A stretch of DNA of 64,000 nucleotides from a virus (IMGVR_UViG_3300017719_000007:1-64000); one strand, 5' to 3'; numbered from the stretch's first letter, positions 36,501 through 46,233 are shown. Program-made: numbers and translations. Notes: generated by a model not told the origin, from the letters alone.

Positions 36501-37547
36501 ACCTGGGGACCAATTAACAGCAGGTATTTTGGAGTTAGGGTCGATAGGCTTTACAAAGGTAATACACCTTTCATTAAATCCAACCGTAACATCAACTTGA
36601 ACATTATCTTCTAATGCAGATGCAATCTTTAATACATCCGCACCAATCCTAACAGGATCAGAACCTTCAACTAATTCTATTATAACTGTATTTGTACTGG
36701 AATCAACATTTGTTACTTTATATCTGGTACTTATTGGATTAGACATAACCTCTAAACTATCACCTACTGAAAGTTGAACAGTGTCATCAAAATCAGCCTC
36801 TGTATCGGTATAAAAAATCTTGTTTAGTTTATATTGTTTCCTTTGTGTCGTCACGGTAGCACCGTTTACTACATCAGTAGAAGTAACGTCCGATATTCTT
36901 AGTACACTAAAGGTTCCAGTATATCTTTTAACCCTTGGCGGCAAATCTACAACATCTTCATCTAGTACGTATGAAACATTTCTCTCAACAATTTGCTGTA
37001 AGAAATCATCATAATTTATATCAGCTCTACCATTATAAGTATTATTAAAAAAGTTAATCTTACTCTGTGTATTGGTATTTAGTATGTATCTTTGGATTAT
37101 TGCTCTTTCAGTATCTATAGGTACTTGGCCTGTTAAATCAAATGATACATAAAGAAGAGGATTAATTAATTCTTCAAAAAACCAATTAGGCTTAATATTA
37201 AAATTTTCAATTGAATTGATTGAAGTTAAATCTTGTGCCTCTGTTGGTAATTTAGCTAATACTAACTTTCTAAAAGTACCGTCGGATAATCTTATTGAAC
37301 TATTTTGGCCACCAACATTTGTAATAGTATCAATATTATTCTGTAATCTATCTACTGAATTCTTAAGGAATCCAAAACTAGGAATAGTTACTCTTGAATT
37401 GGTTCCATCATTATTTTGTATATTAATAGTTACCGACTCATTACTTGAAGTTATGGCCTGATTAACCTTCTCAAAACTTTCTAAAGAATTATTAAAAAGT
37501 CTAAGAAGCTCTGGTAGCATTGTTGATATTGAATTGTTTTCAGCCAT
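33594..37547 (-). CDS. Very large structural protein with fibronectin III-like segment, 1317 aa
   Basis: The first 60 residues look helical and would suit multimerisation (MLPELLRLFNNSLESFEKVN). A coiled-coil stretch with Glu/Lys/Gln lies near residues 430-500. A segment near 615-655 (GEKVEVQVKSISEAGWPSNP, followed closely by SDWSNSVILSFP) matches the strand F/G region of fibronectin type III domains seen in phage tail tip proteins. Another coiled coil is likely near 735-750. The C-terminus is Gly/Phe-rich (GGRGGGSFSGFNKGLF) and may be a flexible tether. The role is a virion protein of the baseplate or tail tip, perhaps host-binding. No T4 homologue was recognised. Confidence 0.65.
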   Translation of the reverse strand: MAENNSISTMLPELLRLFNNSLESFEKVNQAITSSNESVTINIQNNDGTNSRVTIPSFGFLKNSVDRLQNNIDTITNVGGQNSSIRLSDGTFRKLVLAKLPTEAQDLTSINSIENFNIKPNWFFEELINPLLYVSFDLTGQVPIDTERAIIQRYILNTNTQSKINFFNNTYNGRADINYDDFLQQIVERNVSYVLDEDVVDLPPRVKRYTGTFSVLRISDVTSTDVVNGATVTTQRKQYKLNKIFYTDTEADFDDTVQLSVGDSLEVMSNPISTRYKVTNVDSSTNTVIIELVEGSDPVRIGADVLKIASALEDNVQVDVTVGFNERCITFVKPIDPNSKIPAVNWSPGSGYYTNTLTTINANGVEQTLSEYYQQSAIDFGSMLLSFADDKIPTTREGVKPNAPVLNDSDFSVKLINGQVSESSSIVELTDLNNQKNTIEATLKELDGAISQSRTKIQTTNYKTEVERDADKNALQGLITERSSQAELYSSVVKEIDAKAKDNSVSSITPKYRARGFWAMPEEKSTPATGLQSIVKFKTRYRYLSNDGAANPVDQFTFKDGSGDTQGAFSNYNIVESTLRPRAKSSLTGVYQWVEISNDNADAVNINQLDIPIRKGEKVEVQVKSISEAGWPSNPLESDWSNSVILSFPTDLSSDNATEAIINQNQQDLAKVSLEQDLNEMGIQEHLSTSFVANENYFAHSSPVIASGFLSENQTPIDLFTKLQQMQAQLDLFQELLADAQGNLVVTLIDDQGNVQNLKRNSVTKVFAGFYAQEVQNLDDPRGAIISKTFFINLANNEQTTLRLISRISGNRSRMVKQSENPNYAGNISSITGGTTILPATYSWLDNSQANQSNNQPTFKTDDSDYNTIRKYDLTPIVLSNPDVKGATRYGQTTSLAPFQSTQNKNQFINSRFSDVSSEEDFYSYRRPNDSFFTFNLDTAENFFGRNNSTGSTVAGEFIWGGGFNDDGTPYSASTYPVGPGDDILEVQITHPWVQSYVAYKKAYETLTGDTSNTVLPATIPAGPGIACTSISSGGNGTANVMFRQSRFINLTSDALLGKSQAIYLNENTIDLTALSNSADFSGVIWPNTQFLEGSPSITAIPTLGQAGDPNLVNSGAGYSRNIKSSFENFDQYTLGKQSCGSYLFISADDHENLQTGGDSAQSSKSIKFGQSNSINIPMVFQYRMTDYFGTGSGADGGLGNIGGDSTGSTTNLTYAKKIGFDVYPNNQDPYQYDIEVFAKYRSNKLNINVFPTKTVTKGLNDLEKVLTKLSPSVTQTRVNQPVRRGGRGGGSFSGFNKGLFTGDMFDGGGNFNGNVQ

Positions 37548-37572
37548 TTATTTTTCTTCTTTCTTTTATTAT

Positions 37573-39690
37573 TTATTTAATGATATCAAATACGAAATTT
37601 AGAATACCTTGCTCTGTACATATAAATTCTATTATAGGCCTTTTAGAAATTTCTGAATTTGGAATAACTCCTACTGAAACTCCAAATGAACCATTATTAA
37701 GCCTACTTGGTGCATCAGTCCATACTCTTATATTTCGTGAACCTATATCCAAATTGTTATTAAAAGCTAACCTAAAAGTTTGACCAGTTTTCCACTGTAT
37801 CATAGTGTCATCTATATAAATATTTAAATCCCCGCCTGCTTCATTAACAGTATCTAACCTCATCATGTTAGTATAGTTAACTAATTCAGTAAATACTTGT
37901 GGAACCGCTACATTTAAATTTAATGGATTTAAAGCATCTATAACTATTTCACTAGAATCAAACGGTATTACAAATGAATACTCTTGTGTAGCTAATGATA
38001 ATGTTATTAGATTAGGAGTATTAGTATCAACAGTTATACCAGGACCTTGTCTTACAACATCTGTATTATACTGTAATGATACTGGTACATTGCCATTTGC
38101 TAATCCTTGTATCTCGTCAGAGTTTTTAGCAATAAGATCAAGTAATACTGTGTCATTGGCAAAAGCTAAGTTTGCATTATCTAATTGATCTTGGACACTT
38201 GTGATTTGTGCTTGTAAAGAAGTTAGATCAGCTACATTAGTTATTTGATTTTCTAATGCTTGAACCTTTTGATCTAATGTAGATATTTCTAATTGCTGGG
38301 TTTGGAATATTTTTGCTGATTCTTGTAACTGTGCAGTCGCTTCACTGAAGAGCTGCATTGAAAATGTATTATAGTCATTAACAATTGTGTCGATGCCGGC
38401 CGTTCCTGGCGAAGCATCAAATCGTAAATTGATTTTAAATCCATAACTATTTCCATTTTGCCCTGTAACTTTATTAGGTTTATATTTAGGGTATCTTTGA
38501 ATATAACCACCATCTGTTGTTGGTGTAATATTATCTACTAATAAAATACCATAAAGGTTAGTAACAGTATTTGCAGTGTTACTAGTATCTACCATATCAT
38601 AATAAACTAACACGGCGTTAAATTCAAATGTACTTGCTAAATCAGTTCCATTAAATTGTGCTATTGTAGCAATACTAGGATCAGTTATTATCTGTTCATA
38701 ATCATTAGGAGTAAAGTCAACTGAAATACCATCTAATTGGTTTCTAACATATGCAGATCCTTCAAAGCCAGGAGGGTTTCCATAATCAGCCTTATACTTT
38801 CTTATGTTTATATTGGCACTATTTGTAAATGTATTCGGTTCAGTAAAATATGATTGTGTTAATGTTGGTGGATCAGGTTGATTCATCCAATTTGCATTAG
38901 GGTCGGTATAACCTCCATTCGCAGGATCTCCTAATAGGGCATCATCATAATCATAAAAAGCATTAATACTTAATCCTTGTGGTTGTACTGTACTTGGTCC
39001 ACGACCTAATATAAATTCATCTTTACCAGTTATCTTTAAGCTAGGTTGGTAATTAGCATCAGAAATAGAATCAAATAAAATAGTTGGTGTTCCACCAACT
39101 TCAGTAGGTACATTAATATAAAGTTCCGTATAAGCTTCACCTGCTTTATCAACATTATTAACAATATCAATATCACCTACGTATTTTACAACTCTTCTGT
39201 ATTGATAATCACCGGTCGTTTGTTCATCTTCTTCTACGAAAATAGGTCGAGCTATACCAGGATTTTTTTCTAAATTAGTTGCAGGTCTAAATCTGATTGC
39301 ACCAGTCTCTTTCATCCATTTAAAGAATACTCTCTCGGCAACAGATCTTTGCGTTGTGTTGTCATATGAAGCATCACTAATAATTAACTCTTCCAAATTC
39401 AGCGCGTAATTCTGAAGACTTTCAGTAAAGTTAACATTAGGGTCAGCTTTTAAACCACCACTTGAGATCATACCATCAATAGTATCAAACTGCATGTAGT
39501 TTTCATAGCTATCAAAACTTACTGGATTAAGTCTATCAAAATCCGGTATATTTAAAAGCACAAACTTAGAAAAGACCAACTTAAGCTCATCATTGTTAAG
39601 GGTCTTTGAGAGATCTCGTGCAGATGAAGAGAAGGTATAAAATGTACCTCCATCCGCCTGCGGCGTTTTAATTAAAGGCGTCGTTGCCAT
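37573..39690 (-). CDS. Structural protein with central coiled coil and beta tip, 705 aa
   Basis: Residues 1-440 are beta-rich, with early helical ARDLSKTLNNDELKLVFSKF (about 25-44). A clear coiled coil follows (about 440-525, TAQLQESAKIFQTQQLEIST onward). The C-terminal 150 residues form a beta domain ending IEFICTEQGILNFVFDIIK. The layout head-stalk-tip is that of a trimeric fibre or baseplate-peripheral protein. It follows the 218-residue gene by 18 bases and precedes the 1317-residue gene, so it belongs to the same structural operon. The family was not recognised. Confidence 0.65.
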   Translation of the reverse strand: MATTPLIKTPQADGGTFYTFSSSARDLSKTLNNDELKLVFSKFVLLNIPDFDRLNPVSFDSYENYMQFDTIDGMISSGGLKADPNVNFTESLQNYALNLEELIISDASYDNTTQRSVAERVFFKWMKETGAIRFRPATNLEKNPGIARPIFVEEDEQTTGDYQYRRVVKYVGDIDIVNNVDKAGEAYTELYINVPTEVGGTPTILFDSISDANYQPSLKITGKDEFILGRGPSTVQPQGLSINAFYDYDDALLGDPANGGYTDPNANWMNQPDPPTLTQSYFTEPNTFTNSANINIRKYKADYGNPPGFEGSAYVRNQLDGISVDFTPNDYEQIITDPSIATIAQFNGTDLASTFEFNAVLVYYDMVDTSNTANTVTNLYGILLVDNITPTTDGGYIQRYPKYKPNKVTGQNGNSYGFKINLRFDASPGTAGIDTIVNDYNTFSMQLFSEATAQLQESAKIFQTQQLEISTLDQKVQALENQITNVADLTSLQAQITSVQDQLDNANLAFANDTVLLDLIAKNSDEIQGLANGNVPVSLQYNTDVVRQGPGITVDTNTPNLITLSLATQEYSFVIPFDSSEIVIDALNPLNLNVAVPQVFTELVNYTNMMRLDTVNEAGGDLNIYIDDTMIQWKTGQTFRLAFNNNLDIGSRNIRVWTDAPSRLNNGSFGVSVGVIPNSEISKRPIIEFICTEQGILNFVFDIIK

Positions 39691-39708
39691 GTATCGTTTT
39701 TCTTTTTA

Positions 39709-40365
39709 TTAACTAATTGTATATCCAGTTCCACCTACTAAGAACCAAACACCATTTCCTGTTCCATCATCAACACATAATAAGTGAGCAGTTTCACCTA
39801 AGGCATCTAACTCAATCTTAGTATTACTAGGAGCTATGCCAGGTAATACTAATGGGGTAGATGCACCTTGGATATTAACTACACCAGTTTGTGCTTCAGA
39901 GTATACAAAAAATATTTCTTGACCAATTGCACCATCATTTAATTGAATAGTTATTGGTACTGCAGTACTATTGCCAACTCTCTCCACTGTATATGGTGGT
40001 ATTGCTGTACTCGTACCAACAGTAATTACACCAGGAGAACCTGTTGCAAAACCATCATTTAATGTTTGTGGGTCTACATCATTTCTAAATAATCCGCCAC
40101 CGTTAAGATTAAGATTACCTGTCATACTAACATTAGTTAATACATCAAATGTAGAAGCATTAATGTCTAACAGGACAGTACTTAACCCTACTCTTAATGC
40201 TTCTGTTTGTACATTTTGTAGATTGTTAAGTGTTCCTGCTGTGGGGTTAAAATAAACCTCCATTGCATTAATTTCACTTGTCAAGATATTGAAGTTATCA
40301 TTCAATACCAGTCTGGATCCGGATAACGAATCTGTTCCAAGAATTTCTGTTACGCTAATTGCCAT
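39709..40365 (-). CDS. Small fibre or baseplate-associated protein, 218 aa
   Basis: The N-terminus (MAISVTEILGTDSLSGSRLV, then NDNFNILTSEINAME) is related in pattern to the first 30 residues of the 849-residue fibre-like protein and probably serves the same attachment. The remainder is Gly/Asn/Thr-rich beta structure (TGNLNLNGGGLF near 81-92, and a final GNGVWFLVGGTGYTIS). It could be a short fibre or a tip protein. No enzymatic motif was seen. Confidence 0.6.
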   Translation of the reverse strand: MAISVTEILGTDSLSGSRLVLNDNFNILTSEINAMEVYFNPTAGTLNNLQNVQTEALRVGLSTVLLDINASTFDVLTNVSMTGNLNLNGGGLFRNDVDPQTLNDGFATGSPGVITVGTSTAIPPYTVERVGNSTAVPITIQLNDGAIGQEIFFVYSEAQTGVVNIQGASTPLVLPGIAPSNTKIELDALGETAHLLCVDDGTGNGVWFLVGGTGYTIS

Positions 40366-40374
40366 TTCTTTTCT

Positions 40375-43300
40375 TTATTTAATTACTAGAATATTTCTAT
40401 CCTTTTTATATTTATTCCCATTCGTATCTGTAAGTTCAAGAGTGATTTCATATTTCCCTGGAATCTTAAACAGATAAGTTAAGTATTTACTCTCAAAATA
40501 TATATCGGCCACGCTGGAGTTAGTTGTATTCTTAATTATCCATCTAGGCTGGCCTTTACCTGGAATCTTACATTTATCATAAACAAACATAAGCCATGTC
40601 ATCTTAGGTAATACCTTTCCATCATTAATAAACTTAGCAGTATTCCATGTTGGGTTACTGGATATACTTTGTCCCTTTCTATAAATTAAACTAGGACAGT
40701 TATCATCTCCAGTTGGCCACGGTGAGCCGGTTCCAGTAGAAGGACAAACATTATCACCATCTGCATATACCATATCCACTGATTTAAAATCACCACGCAA
40801 CCCAAAATATCTACAGACTGCTTGTACAAACATTTGATTATTAGTTGCGTCATATACAACATTGTATACATACTTGTTAATAATAGGATCTGTGCTTACA
40901 TTTAATCCAGCGGCAGCATCAGCCAATGTAGTTACAGTTGAGTCAAAATAATGTTCCGCTGTCACACCATTTAAATCTGTTATTTGTAAATAAGTTTCCG
41001 GCTGAACTTCTTTAAATTGAAAGAATGCAGGAGTATCACCTGATGTACTGGTCATATCCCACCATAAATGATAAGTATCATTCCATCCTCCGGTTGTTAA
41101 ATTTTTCCATTGGTAAGGTCCACTAAAACTAGCTTTACCATCATCTTGGTAATTTAATAATTGAAAGTCTGGTGAAGTCCCTAATCCAAAATTATTAAGT
41201 ATAGCATTAACTCTATCTAATGATTCATATAAGCTAGGGCTTTCCTCATCCCATGTAACTGTTGGTGCTATAGGTAAATTCCATAATGAACCGTAATCAT
41301 TCCAAATATATTTTGCTTCACTATTCCAACTGTAGTTTGCCTTTCTTGCCTGATACCATCCAGAATATTCAACCTCTCTACTTTCTACACAAATAAAATC
41401 AGTCTTAACATTAGATGAAATGTTATTATACAAATCAAATAGCTTCATCTCAACACTATATGTTCCAACATACGGTAATATTATTGGTAACTTATTATAC
41501 TGTGATAGAGGTCCTCTAAATACTTTATAATATGATGGTGAAATATCAGTTTCTTCTTTATAGATAGTCCATTCTATTTCTTCAAAATTTCCTCTTTCAA
41601 TACCATCCCAAGTAAATAATGTTTCTCCAGGTAATTGATTGAATAGCAATTGTGAACCGTATATAGATTGGCAAGTAACATTTAACCTATCTACATTTTG
41701 TCCAAATACCCTGATGACATCACCGGTAACGCCAGTCTCTTTTGTCACATCCCAGAATATCCAAGGCTCAGTAAAAGAATCTATCAATAAAATTAATTGA
41801 TCATATAAAGCATTTCTTACATCAGTATCAGTGTCTCCTGCAACTGCAGTATATGTTGCCCCAGTATTTGTATCTGGATCGTTGATTGTAAATACATCAC
41901 CTGCAACAACACCCTGTGGATCAATATCAAATGTAAAGAATTTATTTGCATCATTTAATTGATTCCATGTAGAATCTACATTATCCCATGTTATATTATT
42001 AAAAGAATCATTTTCTAAAATTGTCATTGCACCAATAGGAATACCTGGTTTATCTGGTAAATAATACGAAGATTCCCCATCAGGCCATGCGCCTACTCTA
42101 TTTAAATTAGGTGCATATCTAGTAAAGTATGCTAAGAACGCATCAGCTAAAGCTTCCACTGTAACATTACTACCATCATAACCACTACCTAAAGAACTAT
42201 TTAAATCAGGGCCTATTGGTGATGGTGGTAAAACTTCTCCAGGATAAATAGGTCCTAGTAATAAGTTTCTCCCTATTGCATTTGCTGGTGATAAAGGGGC
42301 AACATAAGCATTACAGAAATTAACTATAGCCTCATCTACTATACCTTCTGATGCTATACAAAATGAAGTAAATGATCTTAAATCTTCCATAAGTATACAA
42401 TCATTAGTTGAAAGTTTAAAGTTTGTATCTATACCTGCTACAATTTCTTTTTTATCATTTCTACTTAATGTGTTGACAACTTCTAAGAGACCGAAAAAAT
42501 CAGCTTCACCTGTTATATCTTTAATTCTTGCATTAAGAGGTAAAAATTCATTTTCTAATTTTTTCTTTAATCCAAATAATTTAATTAAAATCTCCTCAAT
42601 AGTAAAATCGTAATTTTCCTCTGTTATAGGTAACGACTCTTCATCAAACCTGTCAGGTATAATATTATTAATTCTATAGACTAAACTAAATAAACTAGTT
42701 TTTCTAAATTTTTTATTAGGTAAAGTTATTTTTTTATCATTTAATTGGACTGTAGGATTACCAATGTCAATGTTATTACTCATAATGTATTTTCCAAACA
42801 TTGGTGAATTAGCATCAACGTTCTTCCAAAACTCTCTAACCTTTAAAGTATCATAACCAAAAAACTTTATAGCATTAGTTAAACCTTTATACGATCCAAT
42901 GAAAGGGTAAATATTTGAACCCTCCATCATAATCTCTTTTCTCTTTAAATTAACTTCGTCAAAATCAGGAAGTAATTCTTTAATATTAGTATTTCTAAAT
43001 ATCTCACTATCAGACTCTAAAATATTATAACCCATATTCTGAGTCATTACTTTTAATCTTTCATCTTCACCTGTAGTTTCTCCGTAAATTAATATTTCTG
43101 CTATAGACTTACCAGTGCATTCATCCTTTATGCATAAAGTTCTTTTAAATGTATTTTCAGTTTCGGATCTTATCGCAATATTAATCTGTAGAGCCTCAGA
43201 TGTAATTTTATCCGTAACAGTGTAACCTTCTGGGTCAATAGTTTCTGTAGGATCTGAATTTAAAGGTATTTCTAATTCTGTTATTATTTGTAAAGGTGGA

Positions 43301-43662
43301 CCATCAGGTTCCATTTCTAATGAAGTCTGTGTACCTGTATCAAAGTCCATATTAAATTGAAATAAAAATATTTCTTTAGGATCTGTTGTACTCCACTCTG
43401 CTTGCCAATTACAAACACCTCCAGTAGATCCAGGAGTACCAGTGGCTACTTCAACGCCATGAGGAAAACCAAATTCTTTTAAATTTGTAGTTTTATTTAC
43501 AAATTCTTCAAGTATAAATATCTGACCAACTTCAAATAGACCAATAGATACCTCAGGCAAGTACATAGTACCTGACCACATATCTTCAGACTGGTTATAA
43601 TTAAAGTTAAGATACTTACCGTTCTTATCAAAGAAATTTAAATGTTTCCAATTATTAACCAT
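40375..43662 (-). CDS. Baseplate wedge protein, putative gp7 counterpart, 1095 aa
   Basis: It follows gp6 and one small gene, as gp7 follows gp6 in T4, and its size (1095) is near that of T4 gp7 (1032). Residues 225-290 include a block (YPFIGSYKGLTNAIKFFGYD) like the helical hairpin found in P2 gpI-type tail proteins. At least one segment (LPYVGTYSVEMKLFD) and the extreme C-terminus (FKIPGKYEITLELTDTNGN) look like PKD or Ig-like strands. The sequence is too diverged to prove gp7 by eye, so the assignment rests on synteny, size and these folds. Confidence 0.6.
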   Translation of the reverse strand: MVNNWKHLNFFDKNGKYLNFNYNQSEDMWSGTMYLPEVSIGLFEVGQIFILEEFVNKTTNLKEFGFPHGVEVATGTPGSTGGVCNWQAEWSTTDPKEIFLFQFNMDFDTGTQTSLEMEPDGPPLQIITELEIPLNSDPTETIDPEGYTVTDKITSEALQINIAIRSETENTFKRTLCIKDECTGKSIAEILIYGETTGEDERLKVMTQNMGYNILESDSEIFRNTNIKELLPDFDEVNLKRKEIMMEGSNIYPFIGSYKGLTNAIKFFGYDTLKVREFWKNVDANSPMFGKYIMSNNIDIGNPTVQLNDKKITLPNKKFRKTSLFSLVYRINNIIPDRFDEESLPITEENYDFTIEEILIKLFGLKKKLENEFLPLNARIKDITGEADFFGLLEVVNTLSRNDKKEIVAGIDTNFKLSTNDCILMEDLRSFTSFCIASEGIVDEAIVNFCNAYVAPLSPANAIGRNLLLGPIYPGEVLPPSPIGPDLNSSLGSGYDGSNVTVEALADAFLAYFTRYAPNLNRVGAWPDGESSYYLPDKPGIPIGAMTILENDSFNNITWDNVDSTWNQLNDANKFFTFDIDPQGVVAGDVFTINDPDTNTGATYTAVAGDTDTDVRNALYDQLILLIDSFTEPWIFWDVTKETGVTGDVIRVFGQNVDRLNVTCQSIYGSQLLFNQLPGETLFTWDGIERGNFEEIEWTIYKEETDISPSYYKVFRGPLSQYNKLPIILPYVGTYSVEMKLFDLYNNISSNVKTDFICVESREVEYSGWYQARKANYSWNSEAKYIWNDYGSLWNLPIAPTVTWDEESPSLYESLDRVNAILNNFGLGTSPDFQLLNYQDDGKASFSGPYQWKNLTTGGWNDTYHLWWDMTSTSGDTPAFFQFKEVQPETYLQITDLNGVTAEHYFDSTVTTLADAAAGLNVSTDPIINKYVYNVVYDATNNQMFVQAVCRYFGLRGDFKSVDMVYADGDNVCPSTGTGSPWPTGDDNCPSLIYRKGQSISSNPTWNTAKFINDGKVLPKMTWLMFVYDKCKIPGKGQPRWIIKNTTNSSVADIYFESKYLTYLFKIPGKYEITLELTDTNGNKYKKDRNILVIK

Positions 43663-43663
43663 C

Positions 43664-43933
43664 TTAATTTATTTTTTGGTAGTCTTTAGGTACGCCAAAA
43701 TTATAATAAATTCTTAGGTACTTTACTTTATTAATCCAAAATGTCATAATAGGTTTTAAGTAAGAATCTAAAAATGTAGATAATCGTTCATTCCTAAACA
43801 TATAATTAGAAAAAGAATTTTTCATAAGATTCTCGTTATAATCATTTCCTAAGTTTTTTAATTCCCACCCCTCTTCGTAAGTGGCTTTATAAACACTAGG
43901 CATACCTGTTCTTTTCTCTGTGGCTTTATTCAT
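43664..43933 (-). CDS. Small protein between gp6 and gp7-like genes, 89 aa
   Basis: The 89 residues are rich in aromatic and basic residues (FSNYMFRNERLSTFLDSYLK near 41-60, then WINKVKYLRIYYNFG). It starts one base after the gp6 stop and ends one base before the gp7-like ATG, so it is certainly translated with them. It is probably a minor baseplate wedge component or assembly factor; no family was recognised. Confidence 0.6.
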   Translation of the reverse strand: MNKATEKRTGMPSVYKATYEEGWELKNLGNDYNENLMKNSFSNYMFRNERLSTFLDSYLKPIMTFWINKVKYLRIYYNFGVPKDYQKIN

Positions 43934-43934
43934 T

Positions 43935-45791
43935 TTACTTACCTCTTATTGCTTTTAACGTTGGGTTATCTTTTAACCTTCCAGTGTTAGTACTCCTTGA
44001 ATTTCCGGAAGTGGCAATCGTAGTTCCTCTACTTCTCTTAAGATCATTAAACTTAGACTGTTGAGTTTTATTATAAAGGTTGTTAGGAATGCTACCTTTA
44101 AAGAATATGTTAAGAGAACTGATTGCATTTTTATTAGGTGTATCTTCATAATAGGTTCCGTTTCTATCATCCCAACCACCTCTTATTATTGCCAAGTCTT
44201 CTGGGCCAATAACTACATCACCAAATTCATCTAACCCTAAATTAGGATCTTCATCAGCATTTAATTTTATTTTATTAGTTTCTATTAATACTCTCTGGTC
44301 TGTAACAGGATCCGTACCATATACCGGTACTTCATAAAATCCATCGGCTATAGCCTTTTCATTTTGTTCTGATACAAAAAATACATTTACAGAATCAACC
44401 CCATCTACATTTTCAATAATTGAAATTATATCTGATCTAGGAATTCTGTCTCTCCTATTAATGTATATAAAATATGTACTGAGTTGTTCTCTTATAGATG
44501 CATGCATTTCATCTTTATCAAATCCCTCAACATATCTTATTACAATATTCATTGCATATCTTTTAATTACAGGATCATTAATTCTAACTTCAGCAGTAAC
44601 TATTTGTCTACCGCTTTCATTTAAAATTTCATATACCATTTCTTTTTCGTCAGCTGTCAATGTAAATTCTTCAACAGGGACATTGAAATAATCTTTATCA
44701 CTCGTTATCTTTTTAGCAATGTCTGGGATAAGAAATAAGTATATAATATTATCATCATCCAAATATTGATCATCCTTAGTATTATATGCATCCACGAATG
44801 AAAAGAAGTCATACTTACTTAAATAGTAAATATAGTTATTAGGATTTGCTAATACAAATGAGTTACTTTGATATGGCGCAATTAACCTAGTAAATGTAGG
44901 GTCTTCACTATCAGAACCAAACATAGGGTTTCTAACAATATTTATAGCTAATACATCATCAAGATTTACTTCATTACCTTGTGCATCTGTTGCAGGATCT
45001 TTAAATTTTAAATCTAAATTCTTACCACCTATATTACCGGCAGATCCTCTAGTTTTTACATATTTTACTTTTATGATTGATCCTAATGCAGGCGGTTCAC
45101 CAAATTGTTTATTACCAAAGAAAACTGTTATTCCACCATTTACACTAGTTTTAACCATTACTGATTCTTCGCCGTTATTCATATCATATAATGAATTAAC
45201 ATTTTTCCAAAGTTTGCCATCAACAAAAACATCTACCATATATTGATCAGTAGGATCCTTTGTAGTTAAATTATAACTTTGTAAATCTAACCCAGTACCA
45301 GTAAATGTTTGATCTTCTATTTCCCCTTGGATTAACTCCACGTTTACAAATTCTCTTGTGGTTTTTTCTAATCTAATATAGTCACTATCAAATTTTAAAA
45401 AATAAGATAAACTATTTTGACCAACTTCTAATTCTGTGTAATTTAATATCTGAACAAAATCCCCTTCAACTGTAACTGCTGCTGATGTGTTTAATCTTAA
45501 TCCAATTATACCTTGTGCCGATATTCCTCTAGTAGGATCGTGCCCAGTTAATCTAGATAATCCATAGATTGATTCAATATTTCTTGCTCTACTTATATTA
45601 AGTTCTGTTGCAACAGCTTCAATGTAAAATAAAATTAACTCACCTAAGTTTGCAACAACAGTAAGTATTTGGCCAAATGGTGAAGCAGGTGTAAACACTT
45701 CCCCAGCCTGATCATACTGACGCTGCAAATACTGAAATGCATCAAAGAATAACTCTGTTGCTTTTATTCTTGTTTTACTAAAAAATGACAT
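43935..45791 (-). CDS. gp6: Baseplate wedge protein gp6 (BaseplateJ family)
   Basis: At 618 residues it is near T4 gp6 (660). The N-terminal half has the BaseplateJ pattern. There is a helical FGQILTVVANLGELILFYIE (about 44-63), then the diagnostic NIESIYGLSRLTGHDPTRG (about 74-92) and a GIIGLRL strand. Gly-rich strands with GSIIKVKYVKTRGSAGN follow near 235. The C-terminal part has the RIPRSDIISIIENVDGVDSV segment typical of the family's domain that builds the inner wedge ring. In T4, gp6 dimers form the iris-like ring around the hub. It is directly downstream of gp25, as in T4-like phages. Confidence 0.88.
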   Translation of the reverse strand: MSFFSKTRIKATELFFDAFQYLQRQYDQAGEVFTPASPFGQILTVVANLGELILFYIEAVATELNISRARNIESIYGLSRLTGHDPTRGISAQGIIGLRLNTSAAVTVEGDFVQILNYTELEVGQNSLSYFLKFDSDYIRLEKTTREFVNVELIQGEIEDQTFTGTGLDLQSYNLTTKDPTDQYMVDVFVDGKLWKNVNSLYDMNNGEESVMVKTSVNGGITVFFGNKQFGEPPALGSIIKVKYVKTRGSAGNIGGKNLDLKFKDPATDAQGNEVNLDDVLAINIVRNPMFGSDSEDPTFTRLIAPYQSNSFVLANPNNYIYYLSKYDFFSFVDAYNTKDDQYLDDDNIIYLFLIPDIAKKITSDKDYFNVPVEEFTLTADEKEMVYEILNESGRQIVTAEVRINDPVIKRYAMNIVIRYVEGFDKDEMHASIREQLSTYFIYINRRDRIPRSDIISIIENVDGVDSVNVFFVSEQNEKAIADGFYEVPVYGTDPVTDQRVLIETNKIKLNADEDPNLGLDEFGDVVIGPEDLAIIRGGWDDRNGTYYEDTPNKNAISSLNIFFKGSIPNNLYNKTQQSKFNDLKRSRGTTIATSGNSRSTNTGRLKDNPTLKAIRGK

Positions 45792-45810
45792 TAACTATTT
45801 TATTTTTATT

Positions 45811-46176
45811 TTAAAATAAAGCCCCAATGACTCTCTCCTCATTTATGTAAATATCAACTAAACAACCGTTTCGCTCAACGGTGCTATAAAATTGTACTCT
45901 AACATCTAAACCAAATGCAGAACTGCTACTGTTTAAACAGTATGCCTGAATTTGATTGCTAATTCTCTGTGAAATAACAGATTCATTTAATACCAAAGAA
46001 AAGACAAGATCATCTAAATTACATCCCATATTAGGAGAACCTAAAACATCACCTTGCCTTGTAAACAAACAATTTTCTATTTTAAGAATAAGTTGCTGCA
46101 ATTGATCTGTCACCTCGATTACATCATCATTGTACTTAGGGGCATCTATGTCTCTACTGTATATTTCTTTTATCAT
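45811..46176 (-). CDS. gp25: Baseplate wedge protein gp25 (GPW/gp25 family)
   Basis: This 121-residue protein resembles T4 gp25 (132 residues). It has an early helical VTDQLQQLILKIENCLFTRQG (about 22-42), then the family signature GSPNMGCNLDDLVF (about 46-59), and a final beta section with DVRVQFYSTVERNGCLVDIY. It joins gp6 to the sheath-proximal baseplate and is the nucleus of sheath assembly in related phages. A perfect 8-base inverted repeat enclosing a promoter-like box lies immediately before the ATG. Confidence 0.9.
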   Translation of the reverse strand: MIKEIYSRDIDAPKYNDDVIEVTDQLQQLILKIENCLFTRQGDVLGSPNMGCNLDDLVFSLVLNESVISQRISNQIQAYCLNSSSSAFGLDVRVQFYSTVERNGCLVDIYINEERVIGALF

Positions 46177-46177
46177 T

Positions 46178-46204
46178 GAGAATATTCTTTTATTATATAT
46201 TCTC
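46178..46204 (-). promoter_or_regulatory. Inverted repeat with late-promoter-like box before gp25
   Basis: GAGAATAT and ATATTCTC form a perfect 8-pair stem with an 11-base loop; its end touches the base before the gp25 ATG. The box GAATATATA (46194-46202 on the coding strand) is part of the left arm. It could be a promoter, an RNA hairpin limiting gp25 translation, or a protein-binding palindrome. Confidence 0.45.
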
Positions 46205-46233
46205 TACATTTTTTGAGGGTATTAGATTATATT

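Noticed and set aside
43973-44179. 68-codon minus-strand frame overlapping the end of gp6
   Set aside because: It lies completely within the gp6 gene in another frame and shows no independent start signal or motif.
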